From NCBI GenBank assembly GCA_035638495.1, contig DASQZW010000215.1:1-64000 (forward strand): DNA of 64,000 nucleotides. The letters run 5' to 3'. The translations under genes were made by a program, and so were the position numbers. The stretch is from CF-161 sp035638495 (lineage in GTDB: Bacteria > Chloroflexota > Dormibacteria > Dormibacterales > Dormibacteraceae). This document shows positions 9,006 through 17,015 of this stretch, in pieces; position 1 is the stretch's first letter, and each line of letters opens with the position of its first letter. The notes under the pieces were generated by a model that did no database searches, was not told where the DNA came from, and saw only the letters and a program-made list of their open reading frames with translations.

Positions 9006-10193
9006 GTGAACGACCCAGCGACCTGGGCGGCGGCGATTCGCGAGCGCGAGCCAGCGGTCCGAGCCTTCGCCTGGCTCGACCTCGAGCGCGCGCAGCGTTT
9101 GTCCGCCGCAGCGCCGCCGGGGCGCATGCGGGGCCGATGGATCGGCGTGAAGGACGTCATCGACACGGCCGGCATCCCGACGGAGCGTGGCTCGGCGCTT
9201 TTCCGCGGTCGCGTGCCCAGCCGGTCCGCCACCCTGGTCGCCAGGATCGAGGCCGCGGGAGGCGTGGTCGCCGGCAAGACGGTCACCGCCGAGCTCGCCT
9301 CCGCCACGCCGGGCCCCACCACCAACCCGTGGAACCCGTCGCGGACCCCCGGAGGCTCCTCGATGGGATCCGCGGCCGCCGTGGCGGCGGGCATGCTGCC
9401 GCTCGCCACGGGCACGCAGACCGCCGGTTCGATAATCCGCCCGGCCGCCTACTGCGGCGTGGTCGGGTACAAGCCCAGCGCCGGACTGATCCCCCGCGAC
9501 GGCGTGATGACGCTCAGCGAGACCCTCGACCAGCTGGGCGGCTTCGCCACGTCCGTGGCAGCGGTCGCCGAGCTCTGCTCGGTGATGGCCGGCGCCGACC
9601 TGACGCCGAGCCCACCGGCCACCGCGCCTCGCTTCGCCATCTACCGGAGCCCCCAGTGGCCCGAGGTCGAACCGGCCGCCAGGGAACACTTCGAGGAAAC
9701 GGTCGCGCGGCTCCGCGCCGCCGGCGCGACGATCGACGAGCCCACCCCACCTCCGAGCTTCGACGCCGCGTTCCCCATCCAGCGGCGGATCATGGTCGTC
9801 GACGCCGCGCGCAGCCTGGGTGCCGAAGTCGCCCGGGCTCCAGACCTCGTCAGCGAGGCGTTCCGCAGAACGGTCGCGAACGGCCTGGCGACGTCGGACG
9901 GCGACTACGGTGACGCGCTGGCCGAGCGAGAACGGCTCATCGAGGCCGTCGCCGACTGGGCGCGGCCCTACGACGGCATCCTCAGCCCGCCCACGCTCGG
10001 TGAGGCGCCGGGCCTCGAGACCACCGGCGATCCGCGGTTCTGCGCGCGCTGGACGCTCGTCGGCTCACCCGCGGTGACGGTCCCCACGGGGAGGGGACCG
10101 AACGGACTGCCCCTGGGCCTGCAGATCTCCGCGGCGCCCGGCGCCGATCGGGCCCTTCTGGACGCGGCCGTGTGGGTCGAGGCCGCGGTCTGA
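9006..10193 (+). CDS. amidase (amidase-signature family)
   Basis: A 395-residue amidase-signature hydrolase with the Ser-cisSer-Lys triad. The lysine lies in GVKDVIDTAG, the cis-serine in the Gly/Ser-rich loop GGSSMGSAAAVAAG, and the nucleophile serine in TGTQTAGSIIRPAAYCG. It cleaves an amide to acid and ammonia; the true substrate is unknown. The length is slightly short for the family (usually 450-500), with a compact C-terminus (GSPAVTVPTG). It starts with GTG and has only a weak ribosome site 22 bases after the propeller gene, so it is possibly in the same transcript. Confidence 0.88.
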   Translation: MNDPATWAAAIREREPAVRAFAWLDLERAQRLSAAAPPGRMRGRWIGVKDVIDTAGIPTERGSALFRGRVPSRSATLVARIEAAGGVVAGKTVTAELASATPGPTTNPWNPSRTPGGSSMGSAAAVAAGMLPLATGTQTAGSIIRPAAYCGVVGYKPSAGLIPRDGVMTLSETLDQLGGFATSVAAVAELCSVMAGADLTPSPPATAPRFAIYRSPQWPEVEPAAREHFEETVARLRAAGATIDEPTPPPSFDAAFPIQRRIMVVDAARSLGAEVARAPDLVSEAFRRTVANGLATSDGDYGDALAERERLIEAVADWARPYDGILSPPTLGEAPGLETTGDPRFCARWTLVGSPAVTVPTGRGPNGLPLGLQISAAPGADRALLDAAVWVEAAV

Positions 10194-10240
10194 CTCAGGC
10201 GCAGCGCCACGTTTCGTGCCGCTGCGGCGTTCTCCAGGGT

Positions 10241-11002
10241 GTGAAGAGATCACCGGCTATCCTCGCTGCTGCCGCGGCGGTCACCGTCTGCCTGGCGGCG
10301 TGCGCCGACTCCGGGCAGACGCTGCAGGGCGAAGCCAGGGCGTCCGCGGCGCCGGCCGCCACCGCCGCACCGCCGTCCACGCCCGGAGCGCCGGATCCTG
10401 TCGTCACCCCCCGGACCGTGGCCCTGGCTGTCCACATGCACTCGCAGCAGGACCCCGACTGGTGCGATCCGGCCGACCTGCAGACGTGGCTGGAGCTCGA
10501 CGGCGTCACCCAGCCCGCCGACGCGGTCGGTGCGCAGCGGGCGATCTGGAACTACGAGATCGCCCACAATGACGGCTTCACGCTCGCGCAGTGGCACGCC
10601 TCGCCGTATGCGGTGGCGGCGGCCTTCGACCACTTCGCGAATCGCACCGACGTCGGCGACCAGGTCTACGACCGCGTCGAGGACGCCGGCCTGGTGATCG
10701 CCCGCAGCATCGCGCAGCGGCACGAGCCCGTGATCGCGCTGATCGACGATGGAAACCACTACGTGCTCGTCTCCGGGGTCACGCTCGGCTCGGGGGGCGT
10801 CACCGCCCCGCCGCTGTCGGTGACCGTTCACGATCCGTGGGCCTACGGGCCGATGCGCCTGGACTACCCCGCACTCGGCCTGACCGTGGAGATGGGCTGG
10901 TCCGACTTCGCCCGACACCTCTCCCCCGACGACCCCCACGACGTCGGGATCTGGTCCGGCCACCGGGTCCTGATCGCCGCCGGGCTGCCGCTGAGGGGCT
11001 GA
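10241..11002 (+). CDS. lipoprotein with C39-like cysteine-peptidase domain
   Basis: About 253 residues. The N-terminus is a lipoprotein signal (ILAAAAAVTVCLAACADS, lipobox LAAC), followed by a Pro/Ala linker. A papain-like fold of the peptidase_C39_2 type follows: SQQDPDWCDPADLQTWL holds an upstream Gln and a Cys, NHYVLVSGV gives the His, and VHDPWA gives the Asp. It probably acts on the outer face of the membrane. The family includes uncharacterised actinobacterial and Chloroflexota lipoproteins; bacteriocin processing is not implied. The GTG at 10241 is chosen because the longer frame would overlap the amidase gene and precede the signal peptide. Confidence 0.75.
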   Translation: MKRSPAILAAAAAVTVCLAACADSGQTLQGEARASAAPAATAAPPSTPGAPDPVVTPRTVALAVHMHSQQDPDWCDPADLQTWLELDGVTQPADAVGAQRAIWNYEIAHNDGFTLAQWHASPYAVAAAFDHFANRTDVGDQVYDRVEDAGLVIARSIAQRHEPVIALIDDGNHYVLVSGVTLGSGGVTAPPLSVTVHDPWAYGPMRLDYPALGLTVEMGWSDFARHLSPDDPHDVGIWSGHRVLIAAGLPLRG

Positions 11003-11015
11003 GCGCGACGACGCG

Positions 11016-11948
11016 CTAGCGCAGGCGAGGATCGAACGCGTCGCGGACGGCGTTGCCGAGCAGGCTGGCGGCCAGCACCACCAGGAAGATCATCACCCCC
11101 GGAAACACCACCAGCCAGGCCGAGTGGTAGTAGTACTGCTGCGCGTAGCTCAGCATGTTGCCCCAGCTCGGCGTCGGCGGCTGGATGCCCAGGCCGAGGA
11201 ACGACAGCGCCGACTCCGCGAGGATGATCTGGCCGACCGCCAGGCTGGCGGCCACGATCATCACCGGGAGGGCATTGGGGACCAGGTGCCGGGCGATCAG
11301 CCGGACGGTCCCAGCCCCGATCGAGCGCGTGGCGACGATGAACTCACGCGATCGCAGTGACAGCGCTTCCGCCCTGACCAGGCGGCCGACGTTGCCCCAG
11401 CCCACGAACGCGATGATGAACGAGAGCGTGACCGCGTTCGGTCGCAGCAGCGTGCTCAGCAGGATGAACAGGAAGATCGCCGGGATCGACAGGATCACGT
11501 CCACCAGGCGCATCAGCAGGGTGTCGAGCCAGCCCCCCAGGTAGCCGGCCACCATGCCGACCGTACCTCCGACGACCAGCGAGAGCGCCGCCGTCAGGAA
11601 GCCGACCGTGAGCGAGACCTGGGCCCCGTAGACCAGCCGCGTCAGCGTGTCCCTGCCCAGCTCGTCCGTCCCCAGGAGGTGGCCGCCGCCCGGAGCCTGG
11701 AACAGCCGCGTCAGGTCCTGGCTCGTCGCGTCGGAGTGGGTCACATATCGTGAGATCAGCGGCGCCGCGAGCGCCGCGATGGCGAGCAGCACGATGTAGA
11801 CGGCGCAGAGGACGGCGACGCGGTTCCCCCAGAGACGGTCGGCCGACTCGCGCCAGTAGCTCCGAGACGGCCTCGTCGGGAAGGCGGTCGTCCCGACGGC
11901 GCCGGCCGCCCCCGCCATCTCCTCGACGCCGGTCACGAACTCGCTCAC
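11016..11948 (-). CDS. peptide/nickel-type ABC transporter permease (DppC-like)
   Basis: A 310-residue inner-membrane permease. It has an N-terminal OppC-type segment, one early transmembrane helix (VAVLCAVYIVLLAIAALAAP) and about five more. The EAA loop towards the C-terminus reads EALSLRSREFIVATRSIGAG. It pairs with the DppB-like permease whose stop it overlaps by 4 bases (GTG start). Together they form the channel for dipeptide- or oligopeptide-like substrates delivered by the binding protein upstream. No ATPase gene lies beside it. Confidence 0.9.
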   Translation of the reverse strand: MSEFVTGVEEMAGAAGAVGTTAFPTRPSRSYWRESADRLWGNRVAVLCAVYIVLLAIAALAAPLISRYVTHSDATSQDLTRLFQAPGGGHLLGTDELGRDTLTRLVYGAQVSLTVGFLTAALSLVVGGTVGMVAGYLGGWLDTLLMRLVDVILSIPAIFLFILLSTLLRPNAVTLSFIIAFVGWGNVGRLVRAEALSLRSREFIVATRSIGAGTVRLIARHLVPNALPVMIVAASLAVGQIILAESALSFLGLGIQPPTPSWGNMLSYAQQYYYHSAWLVVFPGVMIFLVVLAASLLGNAVRDAFDPRLR

Positions 11949-12919
11949 CGGTAGCGGATCCGGGGATCGAGCACCGCGTACAGGATGTCCGCGATCAGGT
12001 TGCCGAGCACCACCGCCAGCGCGACGAACGTCGTCGTCCCCATGACCATGGTGAAGTCGTAGGACTTGGCCGACTCGTAGGTCAGCAGCCCGACCCCGGG
12101 CCAGCTGAACACCGTCTCCACTACGAGCCCCCCGGCCAGAACGCCGGGCAGCTCCAGCCCGACCAGCGTCACCAGGGGCACGATCGAGTTGCGGAGCGCG
12201 TGGACGTACACCGCGCGCCGCTCCGTCATCCCCTTGGCGCGAGCGGTCCGCATGTAGTCCTGCGACAGCACCTCGAGCGTGCTGGAGCGCACGAAGCGGG
12301 ACCAGATCGAGAGGTACACGAACGAGAGCACCGTGGCCGGCAGGAAGAGGTGCGCGAGCAGGTCCAGAGGGTCGCCGCCGCCGATGGTGCTCTGCTGCCC
12401 CCCCGAGGGCAGCCAGGGCAGGCCCCAGCTCTTGAACGTGACGGAGAACAGCAAGATCGCCATCAGGCCCATCCAGAACTGGGGCACCGCGAAGCCCGCC
12501 ACCGACACGCTGGTCAGGAGGTTGTCGAGCCGAGTGCCCCGCCGGAGGGCGCTCACGACCCCGATCGGGATCGCGAGCGCCACACCGAGCAGGATGGCGG
12601 TCACTGTGAGTTCGAGCGAAGCCGGCAGGCGCACCACGATGTGCTCGATCACCGGCGTGCCGTCACGGAGTGACCGGCCGAAGTCGCCGTGCAGGAAGAT
12701 GCCCTGCATCCACTGCAGGTACTGGACGTACAGGGGCTGGTCGACGCCGAGCTCGTGCCTGATCTTGGCCACGTCCTCCGGGCGGAGGTCGGGATTGAGG
12801 TCCAGGCCGGGCACGTAGTTGCCGGCGGTGACCTTCATGAGCAGGAAGGTCACCGTGGTCACGCCGATCACCACGGGGATCGCGGCGATCGCCCGGCGAA
12901 GCGCGAACTTCCAGAGCAT
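11945..12919 (-). CDS. peptide/nickel-type ABC transporter permease (DppB-like)
   Basis: A 324-residue permease with the DppB/OppB layout: a first helix at residues about 10-30 (IAAIPVVIGVTTVTFLLMK), a large periplasmic loop, then five helices. The cytoplasmic EAA-type loop is near TLEVLSQDYMRTARAKGMTE. It lies 12 bases after the substrate-binding protein and overlaps the DppC-like gene, so the three form one operon. Confidence 0.9.
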   Translation of the reverse strand: MLWKFALRRAIAAIPVVIGVTTVTFLLMKVTAGNYVPGLDLNPDLRPEDVAKIRHELGVDQPLYVQYLQWMQGIFLHGDFGRSLRDGTPVIEHIVVRLPASLELTVTAILLGVALAIPIGVVSALRRGTRLDNLLTSVSVAGFAVPQFWMGLMAILLFSVTFKSWGLPWLPSGGQQSTIGGGDPLDLLAHLFLPATVLSFVYLSIWSRFVRSSTLEVLSQDYMRTARAKGMTERRAVYVHALRNSIVPLVTLVGLELPGVLAGGLVVETVFSWPGVGLLTYESAKSYDFTMVMGTTTFVALAVVLGNLIADILYAVLDPRIRYR

Positions 12920-12931
12920 GGCGGGCCGGCC

Positions 12932-14674
12932 CTACTTCTTCTGCTCGACCCAGACGTTCCTCATGTACGGGCTGAACCCACCGCCGTAGACCCAGAAGGC
13001 GTTCAGATCGTAGCCGTGGACCCGCTTGTTCACCCCATAGATGCCGTTGGGGTTGCAGAGGATGCAGGCGGGCAGCTGACTCGCGAACAGGTTCTGCAGC
13101 TGGGTGTACATGGCCTTCCGCTTGTTCTGGTCGATCTCCGCCACCGCGTCGTCGAGCAGCTTGTCGACCTGGTCGTTCTTGAACAGGCCGCCGTTGTTGC
13201 CGCCGGCCGCCGCGGCCCGCGAGTGCCAGATGCCGGACTGGTCGGGGTCGACGCCCAGCGAATAGCCGATGAACAGGACGCCGAAGTTGCGGTCGACGGT
13301 CAGCAGGTTGCTCAGCTGGACGAGGTTGGCGAGCGACCTCAGCTGGGCGTCGACGCCGATCTTCTTCCACTGCTCCTGCATGATCTGCAGGTTCTTCATC
13401 CGGACCGTGTTGTCGGCGTTGGTCACCAGGTCGAGGGTGAGCTTCTGGCCCGCCTTCTCGCGCACGCCGCTCGAGCCCATCTTCCAGCCCGCGCCGTCGA
13501 GCAGGTCAGCGGCCTTCTTCACGTCGTACGTGTACTTCGGCGTGACGTCCTTGTTGTATGCCCACGAGAGCGGCGGGAGGAGCGAGTTGGCCACTGACGC
13601 CTGACCGAAGTAGGAGGCGTTGACCATGGCCTGGCGGTCGAGCCCGTAGACGAGCGCCTGGCGCACGGCCAGGTCGCCCAGGATCTGGCCCTGCTGCCTG
13701 GCCGGATCGAGCTGGAACACGAACTCGTCGAAGCCGAACGTGAGGAAGCTGAGCACGTTCAGCGTCGCCTCCGCCTTCGCCTCGTCGTAGGTCGAGGGGT
13801 CGAGCCGTCCCACGTCGATCTCGCCGGTCTTCAGCTGCTGGAGCACGGCGACGGAGTCGGGGACCTTCTTGTACACCCAGGTATCGAGGTTGACCGGCCC
13901 CCGGAAGTAGCCGTCGTTGCGGGCCAGCACCAGCTTGTCGCCCTTGGCCCAGGACTGGAACTTGAACTTCCCGTTGCTGATCGGGGGCCCGGAGTTGAAG
14001 ACGTCCGTGTTCAGCTCCAGGGCCGTCTTGCTGCCCAGTACCTTCTGCGGCACGATCGGGACGACCCCGTAGTTGAGCAGGAACGGGGCGTACCGCGAGA
14101 CCGCCTGGATCGTGATCGTGCTCCCGCTCGCGGTCACGCTCTTGATGTAGCGGATGGCCGTGGGCCGCGCGTTGCCGAGCAGGCCGTCGTATTTCTTGTC
14201 GTAGTACAGCTGGTAGGTGAAGACGACGTCGTCGGGCGTGACCGGCGAGCCGTCCGACCACTTGATGTCGCCGCGGAGCTTGAACGTGTAGGTCAGGCCG
14301 TCGGAGCTGACGTCCGGAGCTTTCTCCGCGAAGTTCGGCTGCAGCACGCCCTTGTTGTCGAGGTAGAGCAGGCCCTCGAACAGGAGCCGGTTGGCGACGT
14401 TGCTGTACACGTCGGACGAACGGACCGGCAGCAGGTACTGCGGCTCGGTCGACCAGCCCTCGATCAGCGTGCCGCCCTTCTGGGGCGTCTGACTCTGCGT
14501 CTGCCCTCCGTTCCCGGCGTTGGCGCAGGCCTCCAGCGCGGCGACCCCGCCGCCCATGAACGCGACATACGCCGCCCCGATGCTGACCGACTTGAGAAAG
14601 TCACGTCGTGACCACTCGTCCAGGAACCGTTCGAAGCTGTCGAACCCCGGGTCAGGCCGTCGTTTGACGCCCAT
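12932..14674 (-). CDS. ABC transporter substrate-binding lipoprotein (family 5), Tat-type signal
   Basis: About 580 residues of the SBP_bac_5 family, which captures peptides, nickel complexes or sugars outside the cell. The N-terminus has a twin-arginine motif (SRRDFLKS), a hydrophobic stretch and a lipobox-like LEAC, so it is probably exported folded and lipid-anchored. Family landmarks are YTFKLRGDIKWSDG and DPARQQGQILGDLAVRQAL. The ATG at 14674 has an excellent ribosome site (GAGGAGGGGA); the upstream in-frame extension is rejected. It is first gene of the operon with two permeases. Confidence 0.92.
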   Translation of the reverse strand: MGVKRRPDPGFDSFERFLDEWSRRDFLKSVSIGAAYVAFMGGGVAALEACANAGNGGQTQSQTPQKGGTLIEGWSTEPQYLLPVRSSDVYSNVANRLLFEGLLYLDNKGVLQPNFAEKAPDVSSDGLTYTFKLRGDIKWSDGSPVTPDDVVFTYQLYYDKKYDGLLGNARPTAIRYIKSVTASGSTITIQAVSRYAPFLLNYGVVPIVPQKVLGSKTALELNTDVFNSGPPISNGKFKFQSWAKGDKLVLARNDGYFRGPVNLDTWVYKKVPDSVAVLQQLKTGEIDVGRLDPSTYDEAKAEATLNVLSFLTFGFDEFVFQLDPARQQGQILGDLAVRQALVYGLDRQAMVNASYFGQASVANSLLPPLSWAYNKDVTPKYTYDVKKAADLLDGAGWKMGSSGVREKAGQKLTLDLVTNADNTVRMKNLQIMQEQWKKIGVDAQLRSLANLVQLSNLLTVDRNFGVLFIGYSLGVDPDQSGIWHSRAAAAGGNNGGLFKNDQVDKLLDDAVAEIDQNKRKAMYTQLQNLFASQLPACILCNPNGIYGVNKRVHGYDLNAFWVYGGGFSPYMRNVWVEQKK

Positions 14675-14881
14675 CGGCTTCCCCTCCTCTCTGCCGGCGC
14701 TGCCGTTCCTTGCGGCGATTATGCGACCGTGTCGCGGGCCCGTCAAAGAGCGGTGACGGCGAAGCCGGCCGGCAGCGCGCCCGGCAGGCAGGCATCACCA
14801 TGACGGCCCACCGGGCGGCTCGCACTCGTGGCTCGAACGTGCACCCGGGCGGCGACCGGCCGGCCCACCGCCACGGGGGGG

Positions 14882-15316
14882 TTACAGGGAGTGCTGGTGG
14901 CAGACCCCGTCGGTGAAGAGCTGTCCGCCGACCTCGTAGTAGAGGCGGTAGCACAGCTGCTCGGCGGCCGTCCGCCGCACCTTGCGCGTCGACGGCTGCA
15001 CGGAGACGTCGGCGAGGAAGAGATCGCCGCTTCCTCCGCCCTCGTGGAGATAGCTCAGCGGCTGCGTCTCGCAGTGCAGTGTTCGTCCGCTCGAATCGAG
15101 CAGGTCGAAGTCGAGCCAGACCTTCTTGTCGTAGGCGACGTTCCTGACCCACGCCTTGGCGAGCAGGCGGGTGGGCTCGGTGAACGCCTCTTCGAAGACG
15201 TTGACCATCTCGGGGCTGGGAATAGCGCCGGGCCGGAGATCCTGTGCGCGGGTCTCCTGCTGCACGGTGGCGCGGCTGCTCTTTGCCCTTCGGGTGGGCG
15301 TCGTCCTGGTGCTCAT
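14882..15316 (-). CDS. hypothetical protein, possible CBM21-like beta-sandwich
   Basis: About 144 residues. After a basic, disordered N-terminus the sequence reads like a beta-sandwich: AKAWVRNVAYDKKVWLDFDL, later GDLFLADVSVQPS, then EQLCYRLYYEVGGQLFTDG. The order 'V.N.a..K.V.vr', 'D.F.', 'YevgG....DG' recalls carbohydrate-binding module family 21, but the starch-site aromatics are not assignable. It has no signal peptide. The AAGGAA site before the ATG at 15316 decides the start. Treat as hypothetical; the fold suggestion is inference. Confidence 0.6.
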   Translation of the reverse strand: MSTRTTPTRRAKSSRATVQQETRAQDLRPGAIPSPEMVNVFEEAFTEPTRLLAKAWVRNVAYDKKVWLDFDLLDSSGRTLHCETQPLSYLHEGGGSGDLFLADVSVQPSTRKVRRTAAEQLCYRLYYEVGGQLFTDGVCHQHSL

Positions 15317-15605
15317 GGGGTTCCTTGCTCTGGCGTGTTCAGCGACGTTGCTGGTGGGTTGCCGTATCCAGCGACATGATAGCGGCACCCGGCGGCGCGT
15401 CAACCCGCGGCATCTGAAGGTCCGGCGGGCGGCGGGATGCGACCGGCTGTCGATGACCCCGGGAGAGCTGCCCGGCCTCCAGCCGGTCCGGCGGCGGCTC
15501 GGCGAGCTCGCCGCCGCGCCGGCGGCGAGCCTGACCGTCCACGTCGAGGACCTACTTGCCGCGCGAGTACCTGGACACCGTTCTCGATTCGGGCTGACGC
15601 CCCGG

Positions 15606-15869
15606 TCACCCGTCCTGCAGGGCGGGATGGTCCTTCCACGCCGGCATGCCGAGCATGTACTGCCGTGTGCGCGCCTCGGCCGCCGGCCTCTCCAGGCCGT
15701 TCTGCCGCATCGCCCACTGTGTCATCCGCTCGAACCGCTCCTGGAACGGCTGGAGCTGGCCCGCCTCGTCCGTGCAATGCCTGCAGAGCGGGTTCGCCAG
15801 GTCGCCCAGGGCATGGTCGGCCGCCTCGATCAGGGGCATGCCACAGCTTTCGCAGTTCGTCGTCGTCAC
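15606..15869 (-). CDS. small putative zinc-ribbon protein
   Basis: An 87-residue protein with two CxxC knuckles (NCESCGMPL near the start and PLCRHCTDE at about residue 28), matching the 'putative zinc ribbon' family. A helical tail follows (RFERMTQWAMRQNGLE). Its ATG overlaps the MarR stop by 4 bases, so the two are co-translated. Members of this family often sit beside regulators; the biochemical role is unknown. Confidence 0.8.
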   Translation of the reverse strand: MTTTNCESCGMPLIEAADHALGDLANPLCRHCTDEAGQLQPFQERFERMTQWAMRQNGLERPAAEARTRQYMLGMPAWKDHPALQDG

Positions 15870-16357
15870 GAAGCCTTCTCCTTGCTCACTGCTGGCCCGG
15901 ACGCGCGCAGGAGCGCTCCCAGGCCGTCGATGATCTGCTGCCTCTCCTCAGGCGTGATCGCCGCCACCGCCTGCAGGAAGGGTGGGTCGAGGACGCTGCC
16001 GGCCAGACTGGCCACCCGCCGCCTGCCCTCGTCGGTGAGCCAGACGAAGACGCGGCGCTGGTCCCGATCGTCCCGCATCCGAGCCACCAGCCCCTTGCCC
16101 TCCAGTCGGTGGATCAGCTCGCTGGCCGCGGCCCGCCCGATGCCGAGGTGAGTCGCCTGCTCTCCGACGGTGAGGGGGCCGGCCCGCTCGAGGTGGCGGA
16201 GGAGGCCGAGCATACGGGGGGTCACGTCCGAGCCCTCGATGGAGCGACGAGGCGGCTGGAAGCGCCGCCACATCTCGCCGTAGAGGCGGGCGATCTCCCG
16301 CGCGGCGGCAGCAGGGTCCTGAGCCGGCTCGTCGGACATTTGATTCGGCCCAGACAT
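15866..16357 (-). CDS. MarR-family transcriptional regulator
   Basis: About 163 residues with a winged helix: PLTVGEQATHLGIGRAAASE is the helix-turn-helix, and the wing holds ARMRDDRDQRRVFVWLT, the classic 'D.RD.R...v.LT..G' signature. It probably represses its own operon and perhaps the divergent peptidase gene in response to a small ligand. An ATG six codons further in is an alternative start. A perfect inverted repeat lies immediately upstream of the first ATG. Confidence 0.88.
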   Translation of the reverse strand: MSGPNQMSDEPAQDPAAAAREIARLYGEMWRRFQPPRRSIEGSDVTPRMLGLLRHLERAGPLTVGEQATHLGIGRAAASELIHRLEGKGLVARMRDDRDQRRVFVWLTDEGRRRVASLAGSVLDPPFLQAVAAITPEERQQIIDGLGALLRASGPAVSKEKAS

Positions 16358-16368
16358 TTCGGACCGAA
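16358..16368. promoter_or_regulatory. candidate MarR operator
   Basis: TTCGGACCGAA is a perfect inverted repeat (arms of 5, centre A) abutting the first MarR ATG, next to an AT-rich ACTATAT stretch in the divergent gap. MarR proteins bind such short palindromes in their own promoter. If the second ATG (16339) is used, the repeat lies 19-29 bases upstream. Confidence 0.4.
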
Positions 16369-16484
16369 CTATATCAGAACGAGTACGCCAACGGCAACGA
16401 TGGGCCGATCTCGCCGGCGGCGACCGACACGGTCGCAGCAGGCGATTCAGGCATCATGAGACTCCAACTCAGGAAGCTAGGAAC

Positions 16485-17015
16485 ATGAGAGCTCTCCTCA
16501 CATCGGCCGGGATCAAGAACAGCAGCATCCACGACGCGCTGGTCGACCTGCTGGACAAACCGATCGCCGATTCCAGCGCCCTCATCATCCCGACCGCCGT
16601 CTACCCCTTCCCCGGCGGGCCCGGCATGGCGTGGCGGGCGATCTGCGGCAAGGCTTCGTCGCCGTTGTGTGAATTGGGTTGGAAATCGTTGGGGGTCCTG
16701 GAGCTGACGGCGCTGCCGAGCATCGAGGAGGCTACCTGGGTGCCAGCGGTCCGGGAGGCCGACGCACTGCTGGTATGGGGCGGCGACCCCCTGTTTCTCG
16801 CCAACTGGATGCGGCGCTCCGGTTTGACCGGTCTCCTGCCGACGCTGCGCACCGAGGCGGTCTACGTGGGGGTGAGCGCCGGGAGCATCGCTGCTGCCTC
16901 CACCTTCGTCGAGACCTATCGCCAACCGCCAAGCGGCAAGGATGGACCGCTGAAGTCGGAGGACATCGTCTTCACCACGTCGAAGGGTGACGTCGGGAAA
17001 CTGTTCCAGCCCTGA
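16485..17015 (+). pseudogene. peptidase E (family S51), internally deleted
   Basis: The first 135 residues are a good match to S51 peptidases: LLTSAGIKNSSIHDALVDLL, WGGDPLFLANWM and the nucleophile elbow GVSAGS. Active homologues continue for about 230 residues with a 'PHLDHP' histidine segment. Here about 60 residues are missing: after TYRQPPSGKDGPL the sequence jumps to KGDVGKLFQP, which equals the normal C-terminal ending (EGxWKLFxP). No histidine follows the serine, so the triad cannot form. The 3' end overlaps the convergent GH5 gene by 44 bases. The ribosome site (AGGAAGCTAGGAA) is intact. Probably a dead gene. Confidence 0.65.

Noticed and set aside
6365..9415. 1016-codon minus-strand frame
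   Set aside because: Antisense to the propeller gene; composition is Arg/Gly/Val-rich with no motif, while the plus-strand frame has a signal peptide and clear repeats.
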